From Carnobacterium sp. CP1 (GTDB taxonomy: Bacteria; Bacillota; Bacilli; Lactobacillales; Carnobacteriaceae), in assembly GCF_001483965.1 (NCBI RefSeq), contig NZ_CP010796.1, forward strand, positions 2,463,501 to 2,527,500: a DNA stretch of 64,000 nucleotides. The letters run 5' to 3'. Position 1 is the stretch's first letter; each line of letters opens with the position of its first letter. Of the stretch, positions 1-8,835 are shown one piece after another. The notes below the pieces were generated by a model. That model was not told where the DNA came from. It saw only the letters and a program-made list of their open reading frames with translations, and did not search any database. The position numbers and the translations under genes are program-made.

Positions 1-53
1 TGCAAGCTGCTGGGTTGATTAACGATCATGAAGCAGGTTGTCAATTTAAATAA
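1..53 (+). CDS. Possible C-terminal tail of an upstream gene (partial)
   Basis: Only one forward frame is open across the first 50 bases. It ends at a TAA at 51-53 after about 16 residues finishing in HEAGCQFK. I do not recognise the tail. In streptococci and enterococci the gene before a PcsB/SagA hydrolase is often mreD, but this tail is not hydrophobic and does not support that. A second short frame (ATG 28 to TAA 96) ends in a run of Glu codons and could instead be a tiny ORF. Identity unknown. Confidence 0.2.
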   Translation, partial: QAAGLINDHEAGCQFK

Positions 54-167
54 AACCTATGCTTTACAAGAGGAGAATGAAGAAGAAGAGGAATAATCAG
101 ACAAAGAACGTTAAAAGTGTTGACACTTAATTGTAATCTAAACGAAACCTTACTGACTTGTCTTTCA

Positions 168-176
168 TGTTATACT
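168..176 (+). promoter_or_regulatory. Extended -10 promoter element of the hydrolase gene
   Basis: TG-T-TATACT at 168-176 is a full extended -10 element, with no convincing -35 at 17 bp. It lies about 67 bp before the chosen GTG start. A short palindrome (AGTGT-TG-ACACT, about 115-126) lies upstream. Confidence 0.5.
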
Positions 177-242
177 ATGACTTGTGAAGTAAGAGTAAAT
201 TTTACTTAAGATTAAAAAATGAAATTTGGAGGAAAGAGACTA

Positions 243-1742
243 GTGAATAAAAAATTACTTTCAATTGCTATTTTAGGAACAATGACTTTTAGCTCTCTTA
301 TATTGCCAACAGCGGTTGGTGCTGAATCCTATACAGACAAAATCGAAGAAGCAGAACAAAAAGTAAACCAAAATAAAAAAAATATTGAAGAAGCAGAACA
401 AAAAATAAATGGTTTAGCAACAGAAAAAATTACTACACAAGAGCAATTAGAAACAATCAATAATACTATTAGTGTAAATAAAGAAAAATCTCAAAAATTA
501 GTAGCTGATATCCAAAAATCTCAAAAAGAAATGGATACGTTGAAAACAGAAATTGAAGCACTAGAAGAAAAAATTGAACAACGAAATGAACAATTGGATC
601 AACAAGCTCGAACAGTCCAAACTAATGGAGATACTCAAAACTACATAGAATTCGTCATTGAAGCAGAGTCTTTAGTAGACGTAGTAGGCCGCTTAGATGT
701 GGTTAGTAAATTAGTAGATGCCAATAAAAACCTTGTTGAAGAACAAGTAGCCGATCAAAAATTAGTGATTGAAAAGAAAACAGCAACGGAACAAACAATC
801 GTTCAACAAAATGCATTAGCTGCTCAGCTGGAAGATGCACAAAGTTCTCTTGAGCAACAAATGTTGGAAAAAGAAGTAGTTGTTTCGCAACTCGCTTCTG
901 AAATGGCCACGGCTCAAGAAGATAAAGATGCTTTCTTAGCTCAAAAAACAGCTGCAGAAAATGCTGTTACTGAATATACTACAGCTCAAGCGGCTGCAGA
1001 AAAAGCTGTCCAAGTAGCTTTTGAACAGAAAAAAGTTGAAGAAGAAAAAGCTGAAGAAGCAGCTGCAACAGAAGCCGCTTCTACTGAAGTAGCAGCAAAC
1101 GAAACTGCATCTGCGGCAACTTCAGAACAAAGCAATGACGAAGCTGTAACAGAAGTACAAGCAGAAACACCAGCTCCAAGTACGGAAACAGCGTCTCAAC
1201 CTGCATCAACGAATAGTAATCCAGCAACAACAGCTAACTCAAATACGACTAGTTCGAATTCGTCTAGTTCGAATAGCTCTAACTCGAATAACACTGCTGC
1301 AACTACGCCAGCGCCTAGTAAACCAGTGTCTAAACCAAAACCAAAACCGGCACCAACACCAGCTCCAGCTCCTTCAACAGGCGGAACTTCATGGTCTGCA
1401 TTGCAGTCTACTGCAAATAGCGTGTTAGGAACACCATATTTATGGGGCGGTACAACAACCTCAGGTTTTGATTGTTCTGGTTTTACATCGTATGTTTTTG
1501 CTAAAGCGGGCATCAACTTGCCGCGTGTAGCTTCTGCACAATACAATGCATCAACGAAAGTATCTAACCCACAAGCAGGAGACTTAGTGTTCTTCTCACT
1601 TGGTGGTTCAACTATTGACCACGTAGGAATCGTTTCTGGCGGCGGACAATTTGTTGGCTCTCAAAGCAGTACCGGTGTTGCCTATGCTTCATATACTTCT
1701 GGATATTGGGCAAGCAAAGTTGTCGGTTACGGACGTTATTAA
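243..1742 (+). CDS. Secreted NlpC/P60 peptidoglycan hydrolase, SagA/PcsB-like
   Basis: A 499-residue secreted cell-wall hydrolase. Residues 1-27 form a signal peptide (basic start, hydrophobic core, cut near VGA-ES). A long Glu/Gln/Lys/Ala-rich coiled coil follows to about residue 290, then a Ser/Asn/Thr and Pro/Lys-rich linker. The C-terminal NlpC/P60 domain has FDCSG with nucleophile Cys411 and His460 in DHVGIV. This layout matches enterococcal SagA and, in the coiled coil, streptococcal PcsB, which split peptidoglycan at division. I chose GTG 243 because GGAGGA at 228-233 is correctly spaced from it; ATG 219 has no ribosome site and would put extra residues before the signal peptide. Such hydrolases are often in the WalRK regulon, but I see no clear WalR box. 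Confidence 0.9.
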   Translation: MNKKLLSIAILGTMTFSSLILPTAVGAESYTDKIEEAEQKVNQNKKNIEEAEQKINGLATEKITTQEQLETINNTISVNKEKSQKLVADIQKSQKEMDTLKTEIEALEEKIEQRNEQLDQQARTVQTNGDTQNYIEFVIEAESLVDVVGRLDVVSKLVDANKNLVEEQVADQKLVIEKKTATEQTIVQQNALAAQLEDAQSSLEQQMLEKEVVVSQLASEMATAQEDKDAFLAQKTAAENAVTEYTTAQAAAEKAVQVAFEQKKVEEEKAEEAAATEAASTEVAANETASAATSEQSNDEAVTEVQAETPAPSTETASQPASTNSNPATTANSNTTSSNSSSSNSSNSNNTAATTPAPSKPVSKPKPKPAPTPAPAPSTGGTSWSALQSTANSVLGTPYLWGGTTTSGFDCSGFTSYVFAKAGINLPRVASAQYNASTKVSNPQAGDLVFFSLGGSTIDHVGIVSGGGQFVGSQSSTGVAYASYTSGYWASKVVGYGRY

Positions 1743-1760
1743 AAACAATAATGAAAATAA

Positions 1761-1805
1761 AAAGACTCGAATAAGGCCAGCCATGGTTTTGTTCGGGTCT
1801 TTTTT
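1761..1805 (+). terminator. Rho-independent terminator
   Basis: Stem AAAGACTCGAA (1761-1771) pairs with TTCGGGTCTTT and is followed by a T run. It closes the hydrolase gene. Confidence 0.85.
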
Positions 1806-1919
1806 GTATAAATAAGAACACTTACTTAGTATACTGATAGTAGGCGAGTAAAAGAATCTTTTGAAAAAACGTATTATTTATTTTTTTGAAAGGTATACCA
1901 AGAATAAAGGAGGGCTAAA

Positions 1920-2810
1920 ATGAGCTTAGCTGTATTAATCATAAATCCTTCTTCAGGAAATGAAGAAGGAGAACAGTACGCGTTAAATGCCCAAGCAACA
2001 TTAGAGAAAATGTTTGATAAACTAATAGTAAAAAAGACTGAGAAAGCCGGAGATGCTAAACGATTTGCTAATGAAGCAGCAAAAGATAGAGTGGAAGCTG
2101 TTTTTGTTATGGGTGGAGACGGCACAATAAACGAATGTGTTAATGGCATCGCAGGAGAAGCTTATCGTCCTGACTTTGGTTTTATCCCTATGGGAACTGC
2201 TAATGATTTAGGTCATGCACTTGGTATTCCTATGGATCCCGCGGAAGCCATTGCCATGCTGCCTACAGCTGCTAAATGCAAGATAGATGTTGGAAAAGTC
2301 AATGATGATTACTTTATTGATGTCATTGCAATCGGAAGCATCCCTGAAGCTGTTCAGAATGTTAGTACAGAACAAAAAACTAAATTAGGTTTTTTTGCTT
2401 ATATTTTGGAAGGCTTAAAAGCAGCAAAAAAGAATAAAAGCTACTCATTCAAATTAACCTTAGATGAAAAAACTTTTTCACAAGAAGCTGAATTGGTTTT
2501 AGTTGCGCTCACCAATTCAGTAGGCGGTTTTTCATCTCTGTTACCAGAAGCTAAAGCAGATGATGGGTATTTGCATTTGGTTTTATTAAAAAAAACGAGC
2601 TTGCTAAAGAAATTACCCTTGCTTCTTAAATTACTTAAGGGAGAAACGAATGATACACGTGATGTTTTATATGAAAGGTTCAAAACAGGCCAAGTGGCTG
2701 TCTCTAAAAAAGAAAAACTAGGAACGAATATTGACGGTGACCCAGGAGATGACTTGCCCTTAACTCTTGAAGTGTTAGCTTCTCACATAACTGTTTTTGT
2801 GCCTAGTTGA
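1920..2810 (+). CDS. YegS/DagK-family lipid kinase
   Basis: A 296-residue lipid kinase of the diacylglycerol kinase catalytic-domain family, which phosphorylates diacylglycerol or related lipids with ATP for phospholipid recycling. The N-terminal ATP-binding part has NPSSG (residues 9-13) and the signature GGDGT (65-69), followed by GTANDLG. A beta-rich C-terminal half ends the protein. Length fits the family (about 290-310). AAAGGAGGG lies 7-8 bases before the ATG. It stands alone between two terminators. The exact lipid cannot be told from sequence; DgkB-type diacylglycerol kinase is the likeliest role. Confidence 0.85.
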   Translation: MSLAVLIINPSSGNEEGEQYALNAQATLEKMFDKLIVKKTEKAGDAKRFANEAAKDRVEAVFVMGGDGTINECVNGIAGEAYRPDFGFIPMGTANDLGHALGIPMDPAEAIAMLPTAAKCKIDVGKVNDDYFIDVIAIGSIPEAVQNVSTEQKTKLGFFAYILEGLKAAKKNKSYSFKLTLDEKTFSQEAELVLVALTNSVGGFSSLLPEAKADDGYLHLVLLKKTSLLKKLPLLLKLLKGETNDTRDVLYERFKTGQVAVSKKEKLGTNIDGDPGDDLPLTLEVLASHITVFVPS

Positions 2811-2836
2811 TTTTAACAGTTTCCATAAAACACCAT

Positions 2837-2868
2837 AAAAAACCCGTTGCGTGTAAGCAACGGGTTTT
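2837..2868. terminator. Bidirectional terminator
   Basis: A perfect 12-bp stem AAAACCCGTTGC / GCAACGGGTTTT lies between convergent genes, with A and T tracts on the proper sides for both strands. Confidence 0.85.
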
Positions 2869-2877
2869 ATTTGAAAA

Positions 2878-4689
2878 CTAATTTAAAAAATCTTCTGTCA
2901 ATGTCAAAAAGGTTTCAACATCATTTTTCATAATCGCTATTCCAGCCTCCCAGAATTCGGGTTTAGTCAAATCAGCGTTTAAGTGTTTCATTGCCAAATC
3001 TTCCGTAGACATAGAAGCCGTATCTCTCAATAAAGCGATGTAACGCTCTTCAAATCCTTGGCTTTCTTCAAGAGACTGAGCATAGATTCCTAGACTGAAA
3101 AGGTATCCAAACGTATAAGGGAAGTTATAAAAAGGCACATCCGCAATAAAGAAGTGTAATTTGCTAGCCCAAAAATGCGGATGGTAGCTGCTTAAAGAAT
3201 CTTGATAGGCTTCTTTTTGGGCAGCCTCCATTAACTCAGACAAGCGTTCATCTGTTACAATACCGGTTTGGCGTTCTTTATAAAAATTAGATTCAAAGAT
3301 AAAACGAGCATGAATGTTCAAGAACATTGCCAATGCGTTTTGAATTTTCGTATCTAGTAAACCAATTTTAGCCTCTTTTGTTTTAGCTTCTTTTACAGTT
3401 GCATCGGCAACGATCATTTCAGCGAAGGTACTAGCTGTTTCAGCTACATTCATCGCATATTGTTGGTTTAAAGCAGGCAAGTCATTCATTACATGGCTAT
3501 GGAAAGCGTGGCCTAATTCGTGTGCTAAAGTAGAAACTTCACTTGGTGAATCGGCATAAGTCATAAAAATTCTTGATTCATTGCTTTCTGGCAATTCTGC
3601 ACAGTAGCCGCCAGGACGTTTGCCGCTGCGGTTTTCAGCTTCGATCCAATTGTGTTCAAAAGCATATTGAGCAAAATCAGCCATTTTTGGACTCACTTTT
3701 TTGAAGTTTTCGATGATGAACTCGGCCCCTTGATCATACGGATAAACTTGAGGTTCTGCGTTCCCAACTAAAACAGGCGCTTCAATATCTTGCCAAGCTA
3801 ATTTTTCTTTTCCTAATAATTGGGCTTTTCGGTTTAAATAATCTATAAAAGGCTGCTTATGATCGCTAACGGCTTGCCACATGGTGTCTAATGTTTCACG
3901 TTTCATTCGATTGTATTCTAACGGACGTTTTAAGTAATCGGTCACGCCATGAGCTTGATAATCTGCTAAACGAAATCCGGCTAAATGATTAAGCGTATCG
4001 CTGAATAAAGGAGCTTTTGCTGACCAAGTTGCTTCCCATTTCTGAAAGAGCTGTTCTCTAACTTCAGCATCAGGATCCGCATTCATTTTATTGTAGGCTT
4101 GGCCCGCAGATAAGTTGGTTACATGCCCATCTTTATCTTCAAATGGAATTTCAATTGTTGCAACTAATGTATCGTAATGGTCGCTCCAGCCTTGGAATCC
4201 ATCAATGGAAAGAGAATTGATCAAGGCCTCTTCAGCTTCACTCAATAATTCTTTACCTTGAGTTCTTATTTCATTTAAAACAAATTGAATCGGTTGAAAC
4301 TCAGGCAGATTTGTTAAGTTAGTCCATTCAGAGTCAGGTATCTCAACTATTTTTTTAGCTAAAATTGTCTGAACCGTGCTCGAAAAGCTGCTTAATTCGA
4401 ATGCTTTCCCCAATAGAGCACTGGCTTGTTTATTATTGATATCAGCAGATTGAACAGCTTCAATAAAAGTATGGACTTGAGACAAACCAAAAGTTACTTT
4501 TTCTTGTAAAGCTAGTAATTGTGTAAAGTGTTTGAAATCAGGTCCATCTTGTTCACTGTTCCAACTGGTTACATTTTTTGATAATTCCTCTAACTGTTCT
4601 TGAAGGAGAGCCATTTTTTCATGGAGTTGAGTTGAACGACTGCCTCCAGGAAAAATAGATTCTAAATCCCAATTTATACTGTATTTCAT
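2878..4689 (-). CDS. PepF-like M3 family oligoendopeptidase
   Basis: A 603-residue cytosolic zinc metallopeptidase of the M3B (oligoendopeptidase F) family, which cuts peptides of moderate length during peptide turnover. The zinc motif HELGH is at 390-394, with the third ligand expected in NVAETASTFAE downstream. Length matches PepF (about 600). On the minus strand a GGGAG-type ribosome site precedes the ATG. The gene is monocistronic and converges on the lipid kinase gene. Several PepF paralogues usually occur in one lactic acid bacterium, so I do not assign a specific number. Confidence 0.92.
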   Translation of the reverse strand: MKYSINWDLESIFPGGSRSTQLHEKMALLQEQLEELSKNVTSWNSEQDGPDFKHFTQLLALQEKVTFGLSQVHTFIEAVQSADINNKQASALLGKAFELSSFSSTVQTILAKKIVEIPDSEWTNLTNLPEFQPIQFVLNEIRTQGKELLSEAEEALINSLSIDGFQGWSDHYDTLVATIEIPFEDKDGHVTNLSAGQAYNKMNADPDAEVREQLFQKWEATWSAKAPLFSDTLNHLAGFRLADYQAHGVTDYLKRPLEYNRMKRETLDTMWQAVSDHKQPFIDYLNRKAQLLGKEKLAWQDIEAPVLVGNAEPQVYPYDQGAEFIIENFKKVSPKMADFAQYAFEHNWIEAENRSGKRPGGYCAELPESNESRIFMTYADSPSEVSTLAHELGHAFHSHVMNDLPALNQQYAMNVAETASTFAEMIVADATVKEAKTKEAKIGLLDTKIQNALAMFLNIHARFIFESNFYKERQTGIVTDERLSELMEAAQKEAYQDSLSSYHPHFWASKLHFFIADVPFYNFPYTFGYLFSLGIYAQSLEESQGFEERYIALLRDTASMSTEDLAMKHLNADLTKPEFWEAGIAIMKNDVETFLTLTEDFLN

Positions 4690-4895
4690 TTAAAAACTCC
4701 CTTTCTAATTGCCGCTTTCTTTATTATAGTCCAGTTGCTTCTATTTTGAAAATAACCATTATCGGTGAAAAAGTTGGAAAAGAAAAATAATCCGCTGATT
4801 TTAAGACAAACCCATTCAAATGGCCAATCAGTAAGGGGATTAAACTTGAAATAAATTTAACTTTTAAAAGAATAGAAGAAGAGAAGTCGAGCAAC

Positions 4896-4924
4896 TTGAC
4901 TTCTAAAAATCTTTGAGCTAGCAT
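4896..4924 (+). promoter_or_regulatory. Candidate promoter of the M-box/mgtA transcript
   Basis: TTGACT (4896-4901), 17 bp, then TAGCAT (4919-4924). It lies just before the aptamer, where a riboswitch promoter should be. Confidence 0.5.
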
Positions 4925-4942
4925 AGTAAATGACATGAAATG

Positions 4943-5110
4943 AATAAAGCTTCTGTTAGGTGAGGCTCCTATATGGAAAAACGCTGCTGCCCAAAAACGT
5001 CGAGAGACACCAATGGGTCAACAGGAATGATCGAATTAAGGTCATTTTTAATGTAGCTGATGAATAATCTACGCCATATAGTGCTAAAACTCGACGATGG
5101 AGAAGGAATA
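4943..5110 (+). promoter_or_regulatory. M-box (ykoK) magnesium riboswitch aptamer
   Basis: The conserved M-box blocks appear in order: GTTAGGTGAGGCTCCTATA (4955-4973), ACGCTGCTGCCCAAAAA (4981-4997), a short GTCGAGAGAC hairpin, CCAATGGGTCAACAG (5010-5024), an AAGG...AATGTAGCTGATGAA segment, and GCCATATAGTGCTAAA (5073-5088). These are the signature strings of the Mg2+-sensing M-box. It is followed by a terminator hairpin and then mgtA. High Mg2+ should favour termination. The boundaries are approximate. Small ORFs read through this segment are not genes. Confidence 0.95.
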
Positions 5111-5186
5111 CAAGGAACTTTTTTGAGGTGCAAAAAAGCTGTATTTAAATATGGAATCGTTTATCGTTTATTTAGAATGGATATTC

Positions 5187-5227
5187 AAGCATATACTCTA
5201 TCGCAGAATGGAGTGTATGCTTTTTTA
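5187..5227 (+). terminator. M-box expression-platform terminator
   Basis: Stem AAGCATATACTC (5187-5198) pairs with GAGTGTATGCTT (5211-5222) and runs into T6. It stands between the aptamer and mgtA, so it is the switchable terminator. Confidence 0.9.
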
Positions 5228-5328
5228 TTGTTTTCTTTCTAAAAGGGGTTTCAATCGTAATTTCGAGTTTTTGAATTGTCATTTCAGAGTAATGCGCAGA
5301 CCTATCAAAAAAAGGCGAGGTGAATGGT

Positions 5329-5433
5329 ATGGAAAAAGGCTCTAGTAGTGATAGTCCAGGTGATGATTGTTGGAGAGATGAAGAAAAAATAAGTAAGCCT
5401 GCCATGACCCTCTTAATTAGGATAATAGTGTAG
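5329..5433 (+). CDS. Candidate 34-residue acidic leader peptide before mgtA
   Basis: ATG 5329 opens 34 codons ending at TAG 5431-5433, 41 bp before mgtA. GGCGAGGTGA (5314-5323) is a plausible ribosome site. The N-terminal half is rich in Ser, Asp, Glu and Pro (DSPGDD at 8-13, DEE at 17-19), and the tail is hydrophobic (TLLIRIIV). It lies past the M-box terminator, so it is transcribed only with mgtA. It may be a translated Mg2+-sensing leader in the manner of enterobacterial mgtL, or a chance ORF. I know of no matching family. Confidence 0.4.
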   Translation: MEKGSSSDSPGDDCWRDEEKISKPAMTLLIRIIV

Positions 5434-5474
5434 CAAACTTGTTTTTTCCGGTAAGGCAAAAGGAGGAAAAAATA

Positions 5475-8090
5475 ATGGCAAATCAAAAGAAGCACATTTA
5501 TACAGAAAAAAAATCTAAAAACAACCAATTAAAAGAATTAGGCTACCTCACAGAAGAAGCAGTTTTAAAACAGTTGGATACAGGAGAGTCAGGCTTAAGC
5601 AAATCAGAAGCGGAAAAGCGCTTAGAAGAATTTGGGTTAAATGAAGTCGCTGCTCAAAAGCCTGTTCCTTGGTATCTACTATTACTCCAAGCATTTAAAG
5701 ATCCATTTATTTATGTTTTAGCACTTTTATTAGTTGTCTCAGCTGCTACTAAAGATTTTGAAGCCAGTATCGTTATGGGCTTGATGATTTTATTCAGTGC
5801 AGGACTTCATTTTATTCAAGAATATCGTTCTCAAAAAGCCAGTTTGGCTTTGAAAGAACTTATCGAAACCACTTGTGCAGTGACCAGAGAAGGGGTAACG
5901 AAAGAAATCCCCATTGATGAAGTCGTTCCTGGCGATATTGTCAATCTGTCGACAGGAGACTTGATTCCAGCAGATGCTCGTTTGATTTGGACTAAAGACT
6001 TATTCGTCAATCAATCGTCATTAACGGGAGAATCGATGCCGATTGAAAAGTTTGTCCAAATAGAAGGCGAAAAAGAAGATCCGCACGTAACGGCTTTGGA
6101 TCTTCATAACTTAGCTTTTATGGGGACAGATGTTTTAAGCGGACAAGGAAAAGTAGTCGTATTAAAAACAGGAGAAGATACTTTCTTTGGAGATATTGCT
6201 ACTCAATCTTCTAAATCTAGAGGAGAAACGAGCTTTGACCGTGGCGTAAAAAATGTTAGTAAATTATTGATCAACTTTATGCTTGTCATGGTTCCTATTG
6301 TATTTTTAATCAATGGAATCTCAAAAGGCGATTGGGGCGAAGCTTTCTTCTTCTCAATAGCAGTAGCTGTTGGTTTAACACCAGAAATGCTGCCGATGAT
6401 CATTACGAGCAACTTAGCTAAAGGTGCGATTACGATGTCTAAGAAAAAAGTAATCGTTAAAGAATTAAATGCTATTCAAAACTTGGGTGCTATGGATGTC
6501 TTATGTACGGATAAAACTGGAACGATAACGGAAGACAAAGTCGTTTTGGTACGTCATGTAAATCCGATTGGCGAAGAAAGCAATCGTGTTTTAGAGTTAG
6601 CGTATATGAACTCAAATTATCAAACCGGTTGGAAAAATGTGATGGATCACGCTGTCATTGAGTATTTCAGTGAAAATCGTGAAGAAGCTGAATTAGAAAA
6701 AGTCGAAAAAATTGACGAAATTCCATTCGATTTCTCAAGACGCCGTTTAACTGTAGCTGTCAAAACAGGGGATCAGCAAATTATGATCACTAAAGGCGCC
6801 GTAGAAGAAATGCTGAAAGTTTGTCAATATGTAGAATTGAACGGTGAAGTTGTTCCGTTGACACCAGAATTACAAAAAACGATGGAAGAAGTCAGCATCA
6901 AAATGAACAAAGAAGGCATGCGTGCACTAGGTGTCGCCTATAAACTGAACGTTCATGATTCAGCTGTTTACTCAATTAAAGATGAAGCAGATATGGTGCT
7001 AGTAGGGTTCATGGGATTTTTAGACCCGCCAAAACAATCTTCTATCACAGCTATTAAGTCGCTCCATGAACATGGTGTGAATGTAAAAGTTTTGACTGGC
7101 GATAACGAAATAGTCGCTCAAAAAATCTGTAAAGAAGTTGGAATCGAAGTGAACCGTGTGATTCTTGGAACAGAACTTGAAACGATGGATGACAACGAAT
7201 TGATGGATGCAACAGAAGAAGTCAATCTTTTTGCTAAATTAAATCCAACTCAAAAAGCTCGAATCATTGAATTATTGCAACAAAAAGGACACACAGTTGG
7301 ATTTATGGGAGACGGCATCAACGATGCGCCCGCATTGAGAACGGCTGATGTAGGGATTTCTGTTGATACCGCAGCAGATATTACTAAAGAAGCTAGTTCA
7401 ATCATTCTGTTGGAAAAGAGTTTAACGGTTTTAGAAGACGGTGTGTTAGAAGGCCGGACTGTTTTTGGAAACATGATGAAATACATTAAAATGACGATCA
7501 GTTCAAACTTCGGTAATGTATTTAGTGTATTAGTAGCCAGTGCCTTTTTACCATTCTTGCCAATGCTTTCGATTCAACTCTTAGTCCAAAACCTTATTTA
7601 TGATATCGCCCAATTAACCATTCCTTGGGATAAGATGGATGAGGAAGATTTAATGAAACCAGCTAAATGGGGAACGTCAGATTTATTGAAGTTTACTTTT
7701 AGCATTGGGCCGATCAGTTCGATTTTTGATATTTTAACATTTGTACTGATGTGGTTTGTTTTCCAAGCTAACACGGTCCAAGATGCTGCTTTATTCCATT
7801 CAGGTTGGTTCGTGATTGGTTTGATTACTCAAACTGTTGTCGTCCATGTGATCAGAACGAAAAAGATTCCGTTTATTCAAAGCAGAGCCAGCTTAAGCGT
7901 AACGTTATCAACCCTTGCTGTTGTAGTGGCTGCTGTATTGATCCCTGGAAGCAAATTCGGGACATTCTTTGATTTTGTAGCTTTACCGACAACTTACTGG
8001 AAATGGATGATCCTAATTGTTTTAGCTTATATTGTATTGACTCAAGTAGTCAAAGATATTTATATTAAAATAAATAAACAATGGCTATGA
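5475..8090 (+). CDS. mgtA: Magnesium-translocating P-type ATPase
   Basis: An 871-residue P3B-type (MgtA/MgtB) Mg2+ import ATPase of the cell membrane. In order: a cation-ATPase N domain, a first helix pair near residues 65-110, the actuator domain with LTGES, a second helix pair, the phosphorylation motif CTDKTGTIT (Asp346), the nucleotide domain, the hinge GDGINDAP, and C-terminal helices. I chose ATG 5475 because AGGAGG lies 9-14 bases before it; an upstream TTG at 5439 lacks one. Low Mg2+ should relieve termination at the M-box ahead. Length is close to MgtA (about 900). Confidence 0.96.
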   Translation: MANQKKHIYTEKKSKNNQLKELGYLTEEAVLKQLDTGESGLSKSEAEKRLEEFGLNEVAAQKPVPWYLLLLQAFKDPFIYVLALLLVVSAATKDFEASIVMGLMILFSAGLHFIQEYRSQKASLALKELIETTCAVTREGVTKEIPIDEVVPGDIVNLSTGDLIPADARLIWTKDLFVNQSSLTGESMPIEKFVQIEGEKEDPHVTALDLHNLAFMGTDVLSGQGKVVVLKTGEDTFFGDIATQSSKSRGETSFDRGVKNVSKLLINFMLVMVPIVFLINGISKGDWGEAFFFSIAVAVGLTPEMLPMIITSNLAKGAITMSKKKVIVKELNAIQNLGAMDVLCTDKTGTITEDKVVLVRHVNPIGEESNRVLELAYMNSNYQTGWKNVMDHAVIEYFSENREEAELEKVEKIDEIPFDFSRRRLTVAVKTGDQQIMITKGAVEEMLKVCQYVELNGEVVPLTPELQKTMEEVSIKMNKEGMRALGVAYKLNVHDSAVYSIKDEADMVLVGFMGFLDPPKQSSITAIKSLHEHGVNVKVLTGDNEIVAQKICKEVGIEVNRVILGTELETMDDNELMDATEEVNLFAKLNPTQKARIIELLQQKGHTVGFMGDGINDAPALRTADVGISVDTAADITKEASSIILLEKSLTVLEDGVLEGRTVFGNMMKYIKMTISSNFGNVFSVLVASAFLPFLPMLSIQLLVQNLIYDIAQLTIPWDKMDEEDLMKPAKWGTSDLLKFTFSIGPISSIFDILTFVLMWFVFQANTVQDAALFHSGWFVIGLITQTVVVHVIRTKKIPFIQSRASLSVTLSTLAVVVAAVLIPGSKFGTFFDFVALPTTYWKWMILIVLAYIVLTQVVKDIYIKINKQWL

Positions 8091-8111
8091 TGGTTTAATG
8101 TTATTGTCAGC

Positions 8112-8148
8112 AAGAAAGTCAAACTATATATGGTTTGGCTTTCTTTTT
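8112..8148 (+). terminator. Rho-independent terminator of mgtA
   Basis: AAGAAAGTCAAAC (8112-8124) pairs with GTTTGGCTTTCTT (8133-8145) and continues as T7. Confidence 0.88.
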
Positions 8149-8203
8149 TTATGTGAAAAGAAAAGAAATTGAGGTAAACTAAAAGAAAGAAAGGAGTGTA
8201 AAA

Positions 8204-8722
8204 ATGCGTTCATCCACAAAAGATAATCTATTTATAGGATTGGCTTTAGTAATTATGGGGGTATTGTTTTATAGTTCTTCCCAACCGTATGAAGAACAAT
8301 CGGTCACCCCTTTGCTGAATCAACTATTAGCAAAAGAACCGCTTAAGAATCTGCTGAGCGGGATCCACTTTACATATGCTAGCGGAGAGGTAAGCATTGA
8401 TGCGCTAGGATATAGCGAGTTTATAGAGTTTTTTATACGCAAAGCTGCCCATTTTGGCACCTATTTTTTATTAGGGTTGTTTTGGTTTCTAGGATTGAAG
8501 AATAAAATGACGAGCATCAGTTTAGCTGCCTTTATTTCTTGGCTGCTCGCTACCGGCTATGCAGCACTGGATGAATTTCACCAAGGCATTACGCCTAACA
8601 GAACACCATTGTTGCAAGATGTGACCCTAGATAGTGTCGGCGCATTAACAGCTATTGGGCTAGCGCTTCTCTTTTTTGTTTTCCACAAAAACAAAAAAAG
8701 AACAAAAAAGAATTACCGTTAG
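8204..8722 (+). CDS. VanZ-like membrane protein
   Basis: A 172-residue membrane protein with hydrophobic helices near residues 8-27, 82-103, 107-127 and 145-165. Family signatures include KAAHFGTYF (about 85-93) and DEFHQ...R..LQDV...S.GA near 125-146. VanZ is the teicoplanin-resistance accessory of vanA clusters, but most chromosomal VanZ-domain proteins have no proven role and nothing here links it to vancomycin resistance. AAAGGAGTG precedes the ATG well. It sits between the mgtA terminator and the yebC promoter. The C-terminus is Lys-rich. Confidence 0.82.
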   Translation: MRSSTKDNLFIGLALVIMGVLFYSSSQPYEEQSVTPLLNQLLAKEPLKNLLSGIHFTYASGEVSIDALGYSEFIEFFIRKAAHFGTYFLLGLFWFLGLKNKMTSISLAAFISWLLATGYAALDEFHQGITPNRTPLLQDVTLDSVGALTAIGLALLFFVFHKNKKRTKKNYR

Positions 8723-8759
8723 GACTATTTCTCCTAAGATCCATCACTTTTAGAAAGAT

Positions 8760-8788
8760 TTGCTCAAGAACCTGTTTTTTGGTAGAAT
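8760..8788 (+). promoter_or_regulatory. Promoter of yebC
   Basis: TTGCTC (8760-8765), 17 bp, TAGAAT (8783-8788), about 48 bp before the ATG. Confidence 0.7.
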
Positions 8789-8835
8789 GAGAAGGGCTTA
8801 TTTGCCAAAATACAATGTGAGATGAGGGAATATGG

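Noticed and set aside
1196-1546. Minus-strand ORF rich in Val, Phe and Leu inside the hydrolase gene
   Set aside because: Its composition is the reverse of the Ser/Thr/Asn/Pro linker repeats; a shadow frame.
5060-5242. 60-codon ORF before mgtA
   Set aside because: It starts inside the M-box aptamer and runs through the riboswitch terminator; its codons are explained by RNA structure.
5172-5528. Minus-strand ORF of 118 codons across the mgtA leader
   Set aside because: No ribosome site; it covers the terminator, the leader and the mgtA start on the opposite strand.
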